A stretch of 64,000 nucleotides of DNA from Flavobacterium fragile. Its GTDB lineage: Bacteria > Bacteroidota > Bacteroidia > Flavobacteriales > Flavobacteriaceae. Positions 35,380 through 45,167 of the stretch are shown here, piece by piece (positions within the stretch are counted from its first letter, which is position 1; each line of letters begins with the position of its first letter). The DNA lies in assembly GCF_023634865.1 (NCBI RefSeq), contig NZ_JAMLJN010000009.1, positions 37,233 through 101,232 on the forward strand, written 5' to 3'. Below the pieces are notes generated by a model. The model saw only the letters and a program-made list of their open reading frames with translations, did no database searches and was not told the DNA's origin. The position numbers were made by a program, and so were the translations under genes.

Positions 35380-36336
35380 TTAGCTATTTTTTAATAAACT
35401 AATGATTTGTTCTGCCAATTCAGTTCCTATTCTGTCTTGTGCTTCTAAAGTTGCAGCACCAATATGAGGAGTTAACGAAATTTTAGGATGCATTAAAATT
35501 CTGATTTCAGGTGTTGGTTCATTTTCAAAGACATCTAACCCCGCAAATAAGACTTTATCTTCGTCTAAAGCTTCAATTAGTGCTACTTCATCTATAACGC
35601 CACCACGAGCACAATTGATAATTCCCACATTGTCTTTCATTAATTGTAATTCTTCTTTGCCAATAACATAACTATCTTGAGCAGGAACATGTAACGTAAT
35701 AAAATCAGCATGTTTAATAACTTCTTCTAGGGGTTCTGTAATAATTTCTACATTGATGAATTGGCCGTTATAAAAATCTACACGAATAACAGCTTCATGA
35801 ACATATTTATCCGCAGCAATAACTTTCATTCCTAATCCTAAAGCCATTTTTGCTACAGCTTGACCAATACGCCCAAAACCAATGATTCCTAAAGTTTTTC
35901 CTCGAAGTTCGATACCATTTGCATAGGCTTTTTTCAATCCATCGAAATTTGTATCTCCCTCCAAAGGCATATTTCTGTTAGCATCATGTAAGAATCGTAC
36001 TCCTGTGAATAAATGCGCAAATACCAATTCTGCTACACTTTCTGATGACGATGCAGGTGTATTAATTACATGTAATCCTTTTTCACGAGCGTAAGCAACA
36101 TCAATATTATCCATTCCAACGCCACCACGACCAATTATTTTCAAGCCTGGACACGCATCAATAATATCTTTTCTAACTTTAGTTGCACTTCGAACTAATA
36201 ACACTTTTACGTCATGTGTGTTAATAAAGTTTGCTACTTGTTCTTGTGCTACTTTTGTTGTTATTACTTCAAAACCTCCTTTTTCTAAAGCTTTAATGCT
36301 GCTTTTTGAAATTCCGTCGTTTGCTAAAACTTTCAT
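35380..36336 (-). CDS. serA: D-3-phosphoglycerate dehydrogenase
   Basis: A 318-residue NAD-dependent 2-hydroxyacid dehydrogenase. GRGGVGMDNIDV and the Rossmann motif GIIGFGRIGQAVAKMALGLG are clear; the catalytic Arg, Glu and His lie in NCARGGVIDE, FENEP and LTPHIGAAT. It is the short form with no C-terminal ACT domain, so feedback inhibition by serine is not expected from this sequence. Its location 56 bases after serC makes serine synthesis the most likely role over a general 2-hydroxyacid dehydrogenase. Confidence 0.92.
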   Translation of the reverse strand: MKVLANDGISKSSIKALEKGGFEVITTKVAQEQVANFINTHDVKVLLVRSATKVRKDIIDACPGLKIIGRGGVGMDNIDVAYAREKGLHVINTPASSSESVAELVFAHLFTGVRFLHDANRNMPLEGDTNFDGLKKAYANGIELRGKTLGIIGFGRIGQAVAKMALGLGMKVIAADKYVHEAVIRVDFYNGQFINVEIITEPLEEVIKHADFITLHVPAQDSYVIGKEELQLMKDNVGIINCARGGVIDEVALIEALDEDKVLFAGLDVFENEPTPEIRILMHPKISLTPHIGAATLEAQDRIGTELAEQIISLLKNS

Positions 36337-36392
36337 TTTTATGTTTATGAGTTTATAGTTTAAAATTGTAAAAAATCTAAACTGAAATTGTA

Positions 36393-37463
36393 TTAAATAT
36401 TTTTCTCTAATTCTTGCATTACATCCACCAAAACTTGAACGCTTTCAATTGGTAACGCATTATACATCGAAGCTCTGTATCCACCAACCGAACGATGTCC
36501 GGCTAACCCAGAAATACCAGTGGCTTTCCACATTGTATCAAATTTTTCTTGATGTGCTTCGTTTTCTAATAAGAAAGTCACATTCATATTACTTCTATCT
36601 TCTTTAGCGGCTGTTCCTTTAAATAATGGATTTCTATCGATTTCAGTGTAAAGTAAATTGGCTTTTGCTTCGTTGATTTTTTCAATTGCTGCAATTCCTC
36701 CCATTTTTTTTAACCATTGTAAGGTTAAAAGTGATGCATAAACAGGGAAAACAGGTGGCGTATTGTACATACTTTCTTTCGAAACGTGTTGTTGGTAATC
36801 TAACATGCTTGGAATAGTTCTACCTGTTTTTCCTAGGATTTCTTTTTTTACTACTACTAATGTTGCACCTGCTGGTCCCATATTTTTTTGAGCTCCGGCA
36901 TAGATTAAATCAAATTTTGAGAAATCCAAAACACGCGAAAAAATATCCGAACTCATATCGCATACTAATGGAACATTTACTTCAGGAAATGATTTCATTT
37001 GAGTTCCAAAAATAGTGTTATTACTAGTGCAATGGAAATAATCTACATCAGATGGAATAGTATAACCTTTTGGGATATGATTATAGTTTTCAGCTTTTGA
37101 AGAAGCTACTAGAACTGTTTCTCCAAAAAGTTTTGCTTCTTTAATGGCACCACTTGCCCAAGTTCCCGTATCTAAATAAGCGGCTTTTCCATTTACTTTC
37201 ATTAAGTTGTATGGTACCATTAAAAATTGCATGCTTGCACCGCCACCTAAAAATAAGACTTCATATCCTTTACCTTCTAGCCCTAAAAGTTCTAAAACTA
37301 AGGCTCTCGCTTCATCCATTACGGCTACGAAATCTTTACTGCGGTGTGAAATTTCTAAAATAGATAATCCTGAGTTGTTGAAATCTAAAATAGCTTGTGC
37401 TGATTTTTCAAATACTTCTTGAGGAAGAATACATGGACCAGCGCTGTAGTTGTGTTTTTTCAT
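36393..37463 (-). CDS. serC: Phosphoserine aminotransferase
   Basis: A 356-residue PLP enzyme that turns 3-phosphohydroxypyruvate into phosphoserine. The start [18 protein letters not shown], the [12 protein letters not shown] segment, the PLP lysine in [12 protein letters not shown], and [18 protein letters not shown] near the end are diagnostic. It lies upstream of serA on the same strand, with the acyl-CoA reductase gene upstream of it. Confidence 0.97.
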   Translation of the reverse strand: MKKHNYSAGPCILPQEVFEKSAQAILDFNNSGLSILEISHRSKDFVAVMDEARALVLELLGLEGKGYEVLFLGGGASMQFLMVPYNLMKVNGKAAYLDTGTWASGAIKEAKLFGETVLVASSKAENYNHIPKGYTIPSDVDYFHCTSNNTIFGTQMKSFPEVNVPLVCDMSSDIFSRVLDFSKFDLIYAGAQKNMGPAGATLVVVKKEILGKTGRTIPSMLDYQQHVSKESMYNTPPVFPVYASLLTLQWLKKMGGIAAIEKINEAKANLLYTEIDRNPLFKGTAAKEDRSNMNVTFLLENEAHQEKFDTMWKATGISGLAGHRSVGGYRASMYNALPIESVQVLVDVMQELEKNI

Positions 37464-37575
37464 TTGGAATGATAATTAAACTACAAATTTCGGAATTATT
37501 GAAGAAATAAAGGCTTAAAAATCAATAATAATTAAAACAGATTAGTAATAAATATGTTTTTTTTAGTCCTTTTTT

Positions 37576-38649
37576 TTATGAATTTTTTAATCCAATTTCA
37601 ACTAAAAATTTAAGAGTATCTACATTATCTGCATAATCCCAAAGTTTAGGTTGTTGGGTTTGACCAAAAGCTACTGAGTTTGGAATCAAATTATTAGAAA
37701 CAATACATTGAATCTGCTCTGCATCATTTTGTAATCGGTTTTTGACATCTTCTAAATTCTCATAGAATTCATAAAATACAGAAGAAATAGGAGAGGAATA
37801 ACTCGAATCTTCTTTAATTGTCATGAATTCATTGTCTAAAATTTGGAAATTACTCATCAAGAAAACCGCTTTGTTGTAATCGTAATTGTTGGCGTATTTT
37901 TCGTAGTGAATCACATCGCGGTATTCGTACATCGCTTTAAAAAAGTTATCAAAATTGTAGCCTTTTGGAACAAAAAGTTTAGAAACATTTCTACATCCCA
38001 AACCAAAATAGCGGAAAATATCTTCACCTAAAACTACTAAATTCTCTAAACTTTCAGTTCCATCTAGAACCGCAACCGAATTTCTATTTTTGCGAATGAT
38101 ACTCGGTTTGTCTTTGAAATAATATTCGAAATAGCGAGCTGTGTTGTTACTTCCTGTAGCAATTACGGCATCAAAACCTTCTAATTTGCCTTCAACAAAA
38201 GTTATTTTTGAGTTAAGTTTGGGTTCGACAGCAATCAAATAATTTGCTAAAAATTTTAATAAATGTTGGTCGTTTGATGAGGTTTTTACCAATACATCAT
38301 GACCTGAAATCAAAACCGAAAGAAAATCATGAAAACCCACTAACGGAATATTTCCAGCTAGAATTAAGCCTACTTTTTTAGGTTCAATTTTTGAAAAATC
38401 GTATTTGGAAAGCCACTGATTTAGGTTGTCTTCAGTTAAAGCTTTCGCCCAAGATTGAATGCTATATAAAACTTGTTCTGGAGTAAACCAACCGTTGTGC
38501 GATTGTGAAAGTTCAATTAATGAAGCAAAGTTATCAAAGAACAAATCGTTTTGTAAAACCGATGCCGATTTAACATTTCCTTCTTCAGAAAATTGACGTA
38601 AGAAATTCCCTAATTCAACAAAACTCGATTTTATTTCACTTTGTAACAT
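37576..38649 (-). CDS. LuxC-like acyl-CoA reductase
   Basis: A 357-residue protein of the aldehyde dehydrogenase superfamily, LuxC branch (PF05893). The probable nucleophile is the cysteine of FGLGCRNVSKLFVP, with VGLILAGNIPLVGFHDFL and the ATGSNNTARYFEYYF nucleotide-binding segment before it. LuxC reduces acyl-CoA or acyl-protein to aldehyde; in flavobacteria without lux genes its substrate is unknown. It is divergent from the ferredoxin gene, a pairing I remember from other flavobacteria, suggesting ferredoxin could supply electrons. Confidence 0.88.
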   Translation of the reverse strand: MLQSEIKSSFVELGNFLRQFSEEGNVKSASVLQNDLFFDNFASLIELSQSHNGWFTPEQVLYSIQSWAKALTEDNLNQWLSKYDFSKIEPKKVGLILAGNIPLVGFHDFLSVLISGHDVLVKTSSNDQHLLKFLANYLIAVEPKLNSKITFVEGKLEGFDAVIATGSNNTARYFEYYFKDKPSIIRKNRNSVAVLDGTESLENLVVLGEDIFRYFGLGCRNVSKLFVPKGYNFDNFFKAMYEYRDVIHYEKYANNYDYNKAVFLMSNFQILDNEFMTIKEDSSYSSPISSVFYEFYENLEDVKNRLQNDAEQIQCIVSNNLIPNSVAFGQTQQPKLWDYADNVDTLKFLVEIGLKNS

Positions 38650-38656
38650 TTGTAAC

Positions 38657-38687
38657 TTGTTTATGTTTGGTTTACATTGTATTTTTG
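38657..38687 (+). promoter_or_regulatory. Promoter of the ferredoxin gene
   Basis: TTG at 38657-38659, a 20-base spacer and TATTTTTG at 38680-38687 match the consensus. The start codon is 73 bases downstream. Confidence 0.6.
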
Positions 38688-38759
38688 TAGCGCAAAATTA
38701 ATCATAATATTAGAATATCACGTTTTTCTGAATTCTAATTTCTAAATACAAAAGGAATC

Positions 38760-39110
38760 ATGGCAATTATAATAACAGACGAATGTATTAATTGTGGGGC
38801 TTGTGAGCCAGAATGTCCAAATACAGCAATTTATGAAGGTGCTGATGATTGGAGATGGAAAGATGGTACAAAATTAAGTGGTAAGGTAATTTTACCAGAC
38901 GGAACTGAAGTAGATGCTGATGCAGCACAACGACCAATTTCGGACGATATTTATTACATTGTTCCTGGAAAATGTACAGAATGTAAAGGTTTTCACGAAG
39001 AACCTCAATGTGCTGCTGTTTGTCCTGTTGATTGTTGTGTTCCCGATGACAATCATGTAGAAAGTGAGGAAACCTTATTAAACAGACAATCATTTTTGCA
39101 CAACGAATAA
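38760..39110 (+). CDS. 2[4Fe-4S] ferredoxin
   Basis: A 116-residue ferredoxin. The first cluster motif is [12 protein letters not shown], and the second CTECKG...CAAVCP, together giving eight cluster cysteines. Between them is an insertion of about 45 residues ([19 protein letters not shown] and on), as in the alvin-like ferredoxins of Bacteroidota. It works in the cytoplasm as a low-potential carrier. It ends with a strong terminator. Confidence 0.95.
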   Translation: MAIIITDECINCGACEPECPNTAIYEGADDWRWKDGTKLSGKVILPDGTEVDADAAQRPISDDIYYIVPGKCTECKGFHEEPQCAAVCPVDCCVPDDNHVESEETLLNRQSFLHNE

Positions 39111-39131
39111 GTATTTTTTTTTCTTATCATG

Positions 39132-39163
39132 AAGAGAACTATCAAAAATAGTTCTCTTTTTTT
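39132..39163 (+). terminator. Terminator of the ferredoxin gene
   Basis: AAGAGAACTAT and ATAGTTCTCTT form a perfect 11-bp stem with loop CAAAA and a following T-run. Confidence 0.9.
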
Positions 39164-39232
39164 GTTTATTCTCCACTAAAAAACGTTTTTTTTAATTATA
39201 ATTTTATAAATTTGATTGAAAATCAGTTTTTT

Positions 39233-40432
39233 ATGATAAAAAAACTTACTTTTTTTATTTGTTTGTTTTCTTCTTTCGTTTTTTCACAAAACCTTGAATT
39301 TACTGTGTTTGTGAAAGATTTTGATACGGATTTACCTATTGAGGATGTTACTATAACAGCAGTTAAATCAAATCAAGGGTTTTTAACCAATAAAGAAGGC
39401 ATAGCTATAATCAGTCTCAAAAAATCATCAGATTTAGAATTTGTTCATACTTCCTATAAAAAATTAAATGTAAAAAATTCCGCTTTCAATCAAAAAGAGA
39501 TTACCATTTATCTGGAACCAATTACACAGCAATTAGAGGATATTATAATTACTAAAGACCATCCTCAGGAAATTTTAATGCGTATTATAGAAAGTTCCAA
39601 AAGAAGGCTTACCTTACCTATAAGTTTGAAAGTTTATTTACATGAATTTTATAAGCGCGATGATAAAATTATCTTTTTCAATGATGGTTTAATTAATTTT
39701 CAAATTTTAGGGAATGATAAAAACATTAAAACAGATATTTTAGTAGAACAAAATAGAGCTGTCGGATTTTTAGATAATGATTTTGATACTACTATTTTAG
39801 GATACGATTTGAATAATATCATCGAAAATTATTACCAATTCAAATATTTGGATGAAGTACTAGATAATAGAGCTAGAAAAAATTATGATTTCACCTTAAA
39901 AACTTATCCACCTAATGAAAATTATTTAGTTTTAAAAATTACTCCACTTCCTGATTCTAAAGGAATTTTATCAAACTTTAGGATTCTATATGATACAAAA
40001 GAAAAGATAATTTTAGAATTAAGCTCCTTTGTAGATCAAGATCGATTGGAAATGTATAAAGAAGGATTGCTAGCTTCTCGAAAAGTGTACAAGTTAGAGT
40101 TTAAAAACACATTCAGAAAAGATGGAAATTACTATTATCTAGCCAATTCAAAAGAGGTTATTGGATTTGAAAAGCGCTATAAAAATAAAGAGCGTAAAAT
40201 TGAAGTAAAAAATCACATGGTCATTACCGATTTCAATAAAAAAACTTTTGAATATGGGGATAGAAATGTTTTCAAAGGTAAGTCTCTAATAAATAAAAAT
40301 ACTTCTTTTTTTACGAATTATTGGGATGTAGCATCGGGTTTCGTTTCAACAGATGAAGAAAAAAATATCATTGAACAACTGGGTAAGCCTGATACTGAAA
40401 TTCTTAATGAAGAAGAAAACTCAAACGAATAG
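39233..40432 (+). CDS. Secreted carboxypeptidase-like regulatory domain protein
   Basis: A 399-residue protein with signal peptide MIKKLTFFICLFSSFVFSQ. Residues about 21-100 look like a carboxypeptidase-regulatory-like domain (VFVKDFDTDLPIEDVTITAV...NKEGIAIISL...YLEPI), the fold also found at the start of SusC-like receptors. The rest (LEDIIITKDHPQEILMRIIESSKRRL onward) is a conserved outer-membrane-associated region of unknown function. A TAAATTTG box at 39207-39214 is a possible -7 element. It is probably periplasmic. Confidence 0.82.
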   Translation: MIKKLTFFICLFSSFVFSQNLEFTVFVKDFDTDLPIEDVTITAVKSNQGFLTNKEGIAIISLKKSSDLEFVHTSYKKLNVKNSAFNQKEITIYLEPITQQLEDIIITKDHPQEILMRIIESSKRRLTLPISLKVYLHEFYKRDDKIIFFNDGLINFQILGNDKNIKTDILVEQNRAVGFLDNDFDTTILGYDLNNIIENYYQFKYLDEVLDNRARKNYDFTLKTYPPNENYLVLKITPLPDSKGILSNFRILYDTKEKIILELSSFVDQDRLEMYKEGLLASRKVYKLEFKNTFRKDGNYYYLANSKEVIGFEKRYKNKERKIEVKNHMVITDFNKKTFEYGDRNVFKGKSLINKNTSFFTNYWDVASGFVSTDEEKNIIEQLGKPDTEILNEEENSNE

Positions 40433-40468
40433 TTGACCAACCATAATTTTATTCAAATTATTTAATAC

Positions 40469-40499
40469 TTTGATACTAATTTGGATTAAAGTATATTTG
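40469..40499 (+). promoter_or_regulatory. ychF promoter
   Basis: TTG at 40469-40471, a 20-base spacer and TATATTTG at 40492-40499 match the flavobacterial consensus. The ychF start is 74 bases downstream. Confidence 0.6.
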
Positions 40500-40573
40500 C
40501 GCACTTTTAAAAATTACATTCAGAATGAAACGCTTTGCGTTACATATCACTTAATAAAAAATATCAAATAGAT

Positions 40574-41668
40574 ATGAAAGCAGGAATTGTAGGATTACCA
40601 AACGTTGGAAAATCAACTTTATTTAATTGTTTATCAAACGCAAAAGCGCAAAGTGCTAACTTTCCGTTTTGTACTATAGAACCTAATATTGGAGTAGTAA
40701 ACGTTCCAGATCCACGTATTGCTCGTTTGGAGGAATTGGTAAAACCAGAGCGTGTTCAAATGGCAACAGTGGATATCGTAGATATTGCAGGTTTGGTAAA
40801 AGGAGCAAGTAAAGGAGAAGGTTTAGGAAATCAATTCCTTGGAAACATTAGAGAATGTAACGCTATTATTCACGTTTTGCGTTGTTTTGATAATGATAAT
40901 ATTGTTCATGTGGATGGAAATGTAAATCCAATTCGCGATAAAGAAACGATTGATATTGAATTACAATTAAAAGACTTAGAAACGGTTGAAAAACGTTTGG
41001 AAAAAACCAATCGTGCAGCAAAAACAGGAAATAAAGAAGCGCAAGCTGAAAAAGCATTACTAGATAGAATTCGCGAAACTTTATTAGCAGGAAAATCAGC
41101 TCGTACCGTAGTTCCTCAGAATCAAGATGAGGAAGAAATGTTAGAAAGCTTCCAATTAATCACCACAAAACCAGTTTTATATGTTTGTAATGTGGACGAA
41201 GCTTCAGCAGTTAATGGAAACAAATATGTAGACCAAGTTCGAGAATTAGTAAAAGACGAACAAGCGGAAGTAATTATTCTTTCAGTAGGAGCAGAAGCTG
41301 ATATTACCGAATTAGAAAGCTACGAAGAGCGTCAAGTATTCTTAGAAGATATGGGATTAACAGAGCCAGGTTCGGCAGTTTTAATTCGCGCGGCTTACAA
41401 ATTATTAAAATTACAAACGTATTTCACAGCTGGAGTTAAAGAAGTTCGCGCTTGGACTATCAACATCGGAGATACAGCGCCAAAAGCAGCAGGAGTAATC
41501 CATACCGATTTTGAAAAAGGATTCATCCGTGCAGAAGTTATTGCATTCGAAGATTTTTCACATTATGGCTCAGAAGCAAAAGTAAAAGAAGCTGGAAAAT
41601 TAAGAGTAGAAGGAAAAGAATACATTGTGAAAGACGGCGATGTGATGCATTTCCGTTTTAATGTGTAA
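40574..41668 (+). CDS. ychF: Redox-regulated ATPase YchF (OLA1 family)
   Basis: A 364-residue Obg-type P-loop protein that binds ATP rather than GTP and associates with ribosomes. The start MKAGIVGLPNVGKSTLFN at 40574 is the family start; an in-frame codon 13 residues upstream adds nothing conserved. Walker A is GLPNVGKST; the DIAGLVKGAS switch follows; the usual NKxD is replaced by NVDE (YVCNVDEA), the reason for ATP preference. A TGS domain ends the protein (EFDKGFIRAEVIAFEDF type). Confidence 0.97.
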   Translation: MKAGIVGLPNVGKSTLFNCLSNAKAQSANFPFCTIEPNIGVVNVPDPRIARLEELVKPERVQMATVDIVDIAGLVKGASKGEGLGNQFLGNIRECNAIIHVLRCFDNDNIVHVDGNVNPIRDKETIDIELQLKDLETVEKRLEKTNRAAKTGNKEAQAEKALLDRIRETLLAGKSARTVVPQNQDEEEMLESFQLITTKPVLYVCNVDEASAVNGNKYVDQVRELVKDEQAEVIILSVGAEADITELESYEERQVFLEDMGLTEPGSAVLIRAAYKLLKLQTYFTAGVKEVRAWTINIGDTAPKAAGVIHTDFEKGFIRAEVIAFEDFSHYGSEAKVKEAGKLRVEGKEYIVKDGDVMHFRFNV

Positions 41669-41706
41669 TTCCTGAGAACATAGAAAACAGAATATAGAAA
41701 AATAGA

Positions 41707-41738
41707 AAACCGTTGAAGCAATTCAGCGGTTTTTTTGT
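41707..41738 (+). terminator. ychF terminator
   Basis: AAACCGTTGAA and TTCAGCGGTTT (one G-U) close around GCAA, followed by T residues. Confidence 0.8.
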
Positions 41739-41776
41739 GGCATAACATTTGCAATGGCAAAACAAAACAAACTATC

Positions 41777-42445
41777 ATGAAAAACTTTTTAATTTTATTA
41801 GCTTCAATGCTCTTATTTTTTTCTTGCAAAGAACGAGCAGCACACCCTATTGGTAACACATATTATTATCAAGAACCACAGCCTATAAATGATTCAGAGT
41901 TAAATTCAATTCCAAATAAATATTTAGGATTGTATGTAAATGAAGATTCTATTTATTTGAATGTTTCAAAAAGAATGATTAAAGAAGAAAGTTTTTTTAA
42001 ATTCCGAATTCATAAAAATAGTTTAGATTCCATTGCTGATAAATTAGTGAAAGTTAATGGTAAATATAAGTTCAAAGATGAAGCTACTTTTTTAGAAGAT
42101 AAAGTAATAGGTGATTCTATCGAATTCTCTCAAAAACAGATTGATACTTTTTTTGTCTTTTCGGATAAACAAAAAGCAAAACGAATCAACGGTAAGTTGG
42201 TTTTGAGTGAAAAAGATTCTATTTATTGGCAAACAAAATTAGTTTATTTGGGTAAAAATGAATTGGTAATCAAATATTTATATTCTGATGATGATTTAAG
42301 AAAAATGGATTCGATTACTAAAATAAAATCCAAGCAATTAGATTCTACAACGTATCTGATTTCTCCATCAAGGTCTGAATTTAAGAGATTTTTTGAAATT
42401 AAAAACTTTGGTTATGAATCAAAATACAAGAAAATTTCAAAATGA
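41777..42445 (+). CDS. Hypothetical lipoprotein
   Basis: A 222-residue protein with signal MKNFLILLASMLLFFSC (lipobox cysteine 17). The mature part begins KERAAHPIGNTYYYQEP and is rich in lysine and in DSI repeats (EDSIYLN, GDSIEFS, KDSIYWQ). I recognise no domain. It overlaps the DUF2459 gene by 4 bases, so the two are translationally coupled. The start at 41777 places the lipoprotein signal correctly. Confidence 0.82.
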   Translation: MKNFLILLASMLLFFSCKERAAHPIGNTYYYQEPQPINDSELNSIPNKYLGLYVNEDSIYLNVSKRMIKEESFFKFRIHKNSLDSIADKLVKVNGKYKFKDEATFLEDKVIGDSIEFSQKQIDTFFVFSDKQKAKRINGKLVLSEKDSIYWQTKLVYLGKNELVIKYLYSDDDLRKMDSITKIKSKQLDSTTYLISPSRSEFKRFFEIKNFGYESKYKKISK

Positions 42446-43113
42446 AAATCCTTAAAAAACTACTAAAGTATTTCGCCATTTTCATTTTATCATTATTTGC
42501 GTATTTGTTAATCGTAACCTTATTGTCTTTTGTTTCTGTAAATGAAGATGTGACTGTAAATCAAGAAGAAATCCCAATTTACATTCTAACAAACGGTGTG
42601 CATACCGATATCGTTTTGCCAATTAAAAATGAACATCACGATTGGTCAACCCAACTCAAATTTGAACATACGAAATCAAAAGATACCACATATCAATATG
42701 TAGCTTTAGGCTGGGGCGATAAAGGTTTTTATTTAGAAACTCCCACTTGGGCTGACTTAAAAGCAAGTACAGCTATAAAAGCGGCTTCAGGTTTGAGTTC
42801 GTCAGCAATGCATGTGACTTTTTATAAACATTTGAAAGAGAACCAATCTTGTAAAAAGCTTCAAATTTCGTTAGAAAATTATAAAAAGTTAATTGCATTT
42901 ATTAATGAATCTTTCCAAACTAAATCAGGTAAATTCCTGAAAATTGAAACCAATGCCGTTTATGGAAAACACGATGTTTTTTATGAAGCCAACGGAAGCT
43001 ATTCGCTTTTTTACACCTGCAATTCTTGGGCAAACCAAGCCTTAAAAGCAGCCAATCAAAAAGCCGCCCTTTGGACAATTTCAGATAGTGGGATTTTTAG
43101 GCATTATAAGTAG
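42442..43113 (+). CDS. DUF2459 (TIGR02117) family protein
   Basis: A 223-residue protein with one N-terminal membrane segment (about 9-30), then the DUF2459 pattern: ILTNGVHTDIVLPI, YQYVALGWGDKGFYLETPTWADL, and YTCNSWANQALKAA with a conserved cysteine. The family's fold resembles NlpC/P60-like cysteine hydrolases (Cys, His), although no activity is known to me. It is coupled to the lipoprotein gene upstream, so the pair probably act together in the envelope. Confidence 0.85.
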   Translation: MKILKKLLKYFAIFILSLFAYLLIVTLLSFVSVNEDVTVNQEEIPIYILTNGVHTDIVLPIKNEHHDWSTQLKFEHTKSKDTTYQYVALGWGDKGFYLETPTWADLKASTAIKAASGLSSSAMHVTFYKHLKENQSCKKLQISLENYKKLIAFINESFQTKSGKFLKIETNAVYGKHDVFYEANGSYSLFYTCNSWANQALKAANQKAALWTISDSGIFRHYK

Positions 43114-43143
43114 TTAAAAAGTCTTTCCTCTTTCCTCTTTTGT

Positions 43144-43178
43144 TCTTGAACTTGAATTTATTTTTGCTCTTGAACTTG
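43144..43178. repeat. Short direct repeat upstream of parE
   Basis: TCTTGAACTTG occurs at 43144-43154 and 43168-43178 in a CTT-rich stretch between the DUF2459 gene and parE. It looks like degenerate repeat debris; no function can be assigned. Confidence 0.45.
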
Positions 43179-43272
43179 CTCTTGTCAACCGCATTTTGTC
43201 AATAACTTATTGGTTTTTCGCTTCTAAATTTTGGAGATAAATGCTATATTGCACAAAATCCAAAATCTGTCT

Positions 43273-45126
43273 ATGTTAGAGCAAAATCAATATACCGAAG
43301 ACAACATACGTTCGCTCGATTGGAAAGAGCACATTCGTATGCGTCCGGGTATGTATATCGGAAAATTAGGTGACGGTTCATCGCCTGATGATGGTATTTA
43401 CATTCTGTTAAAGGAAGTTATGGACAACTGTATCGATGAATTCGTTATGGGTGCCGGAAAAACCATTGAAGTGACTATCAAAGATAAATTGGTAACCGTT
43501 CGTGATTATGGTCGAGGAATTCCGTTAGGAAAAGTCGTTGATGTTGTTTCCAAAATGAACACAGGAGGAAAATACGATTCCAAAGCATTCAAAAAATCAG
43601 TTGGTTTAAATGGTGTCGGAACAAAAGCTGTAAATGCACTTTCGAATTACTTCCGAGTAGAATCGGTTCGTGATAACCAACAAAAAGCAGCAGAGTTTTC
43701 AGCAGGAAATTTGACGCTGGAAGAGGATATTCAAGAAACTACAAAACGTAAAGGAACCAAAGTTTCTTTCGTTGCCGATGATACGATTTTCAAAAACTAC
43801 AAATACCGAAACGAGTACATCATCAAAATGCTCAAAAACTATTGTTATTTAAATCGCGGTTTAACGATTTATTACAATGGTGAAAAATACGTTTCGGATT
43901 ATGGATTGAAAGATTTATTGGAGGAAAATATCTCGGCTGAAGATATGGTGTATCCAATCATTCACTTGGAAGGTGATGATATCGAAGTTGCTATTACGCA
44001 CAGTAAATCACAATATTCAGAAGAATACCATTCGTTTGTAAACGGACAAAATACCACACAAGGAGGAACGCATTTAGGGGCTTTCCGTGAGGCGATTGTA
44101 AAAACCATCAAAGAATTTTACAACAAACCGTTCGAAGCTTCTGATATTCGTAAATCGATTGTTTCTGCGGTTTCTGTAAAAGTGGAGGAACCGGTTTTCG
44201 AATCACAAACGAAAACCAAATTAGGTTCCACAGATGTTGGTCCGAATGGTCCAACGGTTCGTACGTTCGTAAATGATTTCATTAAAACGAATTTAGATAA
44301 CTTCTTACATAAAAATCCAGAAGTAGCCGATGCGTTATTGCGTAAGATTTTACAAGCCGAGCGAGAACGTAAAGAGCTTTCAGGAATTCGAAAATTAGCC
44401 AAAGAACGTGCTAAAAAAGCAAGTTTACACAATAAAAAATTACGTGATTGCCGTGTGCATTTAACCGATGCTAAAAATCCTAGAAGTTTAGAAAGTACGC
44501 TTTTTATTACCGAGGGAGATTCGGCTTCAGGTTCGATTACGAAGAGTCGTGATGTAAATACACAAGCGGTGTTCAGTTTACGTGGAAAGCCTCTGAATTC
44601 TTATGGAATGACGAAAAAAATCGTGTACGAGAACGAAGAATTCAACTTATTGCAAGCCGCATTAGACATTGAAGAATCGATGGAAGATTTGCGCTATAAC
44701 AATATCGTAATCGCAACCGATGCCGATGTGGATGGTATGCACATTCGCTTGTTGTTGATTACGTTTTTCTTGCAGTTTTTCCCAGAGTTGATCAAAGACG
44801 GACATTTGTATATTCTACAAACGCCATTATTCCGTGTACGAAACAAAAAAGAAACGATATATTGTTACAGCGAAGAAGAACGAGTTAACGCCATCGAAAA
44901 ACTAAAACCAAAACCAGAAATCACCCGATTCAAAGGATTAGGAGAAATTTCGCCAGATGAGTTTAAGCACTTCATAGGGCAAGACATTCGTTTAGATCCC
45001 GTCATGTTAGATAAAGCCACTACGATTGAAACCTTGTTAGAGTTTTATATGGGTAAAAACACCCCAGACCGACAAGATTTTATCATCAACAATTTGAAAG
45101 TGGAGTTGGATGTTGTTGAGAAGTAA
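43273..45126 (+). CDS. parE: DNA topoisomerase IV subunit B
   Basis: A 617-residue ATPase subunit of a type IIA topoisomerase, which decatenates chromosomes with ParC. The start [17 protein letters not shown] at 43273 is preferred to one 14 codons upstream. [11 protein letters not shown] and the GHKL ATP-binding residues ([30 protein letters not shown]) are visible, as are the TOPRIM motifs EGDSASGS and [13 protein letters not shown]. It is shorter than GyrB-type proteins. The partner parC is 1.7 kb downstream, separated by two unrelated genes. Confidence 0.95.
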   Translation: MLEQNQYTEDNIRSLDWKEHIRMRPGMYIGKLGDGSSPDDGIYILLKEVMDNCIDEFVMGAGKTIEVTIKDKLVTVRDYGRGIPLGKVVDVVSKMNTGGKYDSKAFKKSVGLNGVGTKAVNALSNYFRVESVRDNQQKAAEFSAGNLTLEEDIQETTKRKGTKVSFVADDTIFKNYKYRNEYIIKMLKNYCYLNRGLTIYYNGEKYVSDYGLKDLLEENISAEDMVYPIIHLEGDDIEVAITHSKSQYSEEYHSFVNGQNTTQGGTHLGAFREAIVKTIKEFYNKPFEASDIRKSIVSAVSVKVEEPVFESQTKTKLGSTDVGPNGPTVRTFVNDFIKTNLDNFLHKNPEVADALLRKILQAERERKELSGIRKLAKERAKKASLHNKKLRDCRVHLTDAKNPRSLESTLFITEGDSASGSITKSRDVNTQAVFSLRGKPLNSYGMTKKIVYENEEFNLLQAALDIEESMEDLRYNNIVIATDADVDGMHIRLLLITFFLQFFPELIKDGHLYILQTPLFRVRNKKETIYCYSEEERVNAIEKLKPKPEITRFKGLGEISPDEFKHFIGQDIRLDPVMLDKATTIETLLEFYMGKNTPDRQDFIINNLKVELDVVEK

Positions 45127-45167
45127 TGGTAACACGAAGTTTCATAATCTGAGAAAAAAATAAACAT

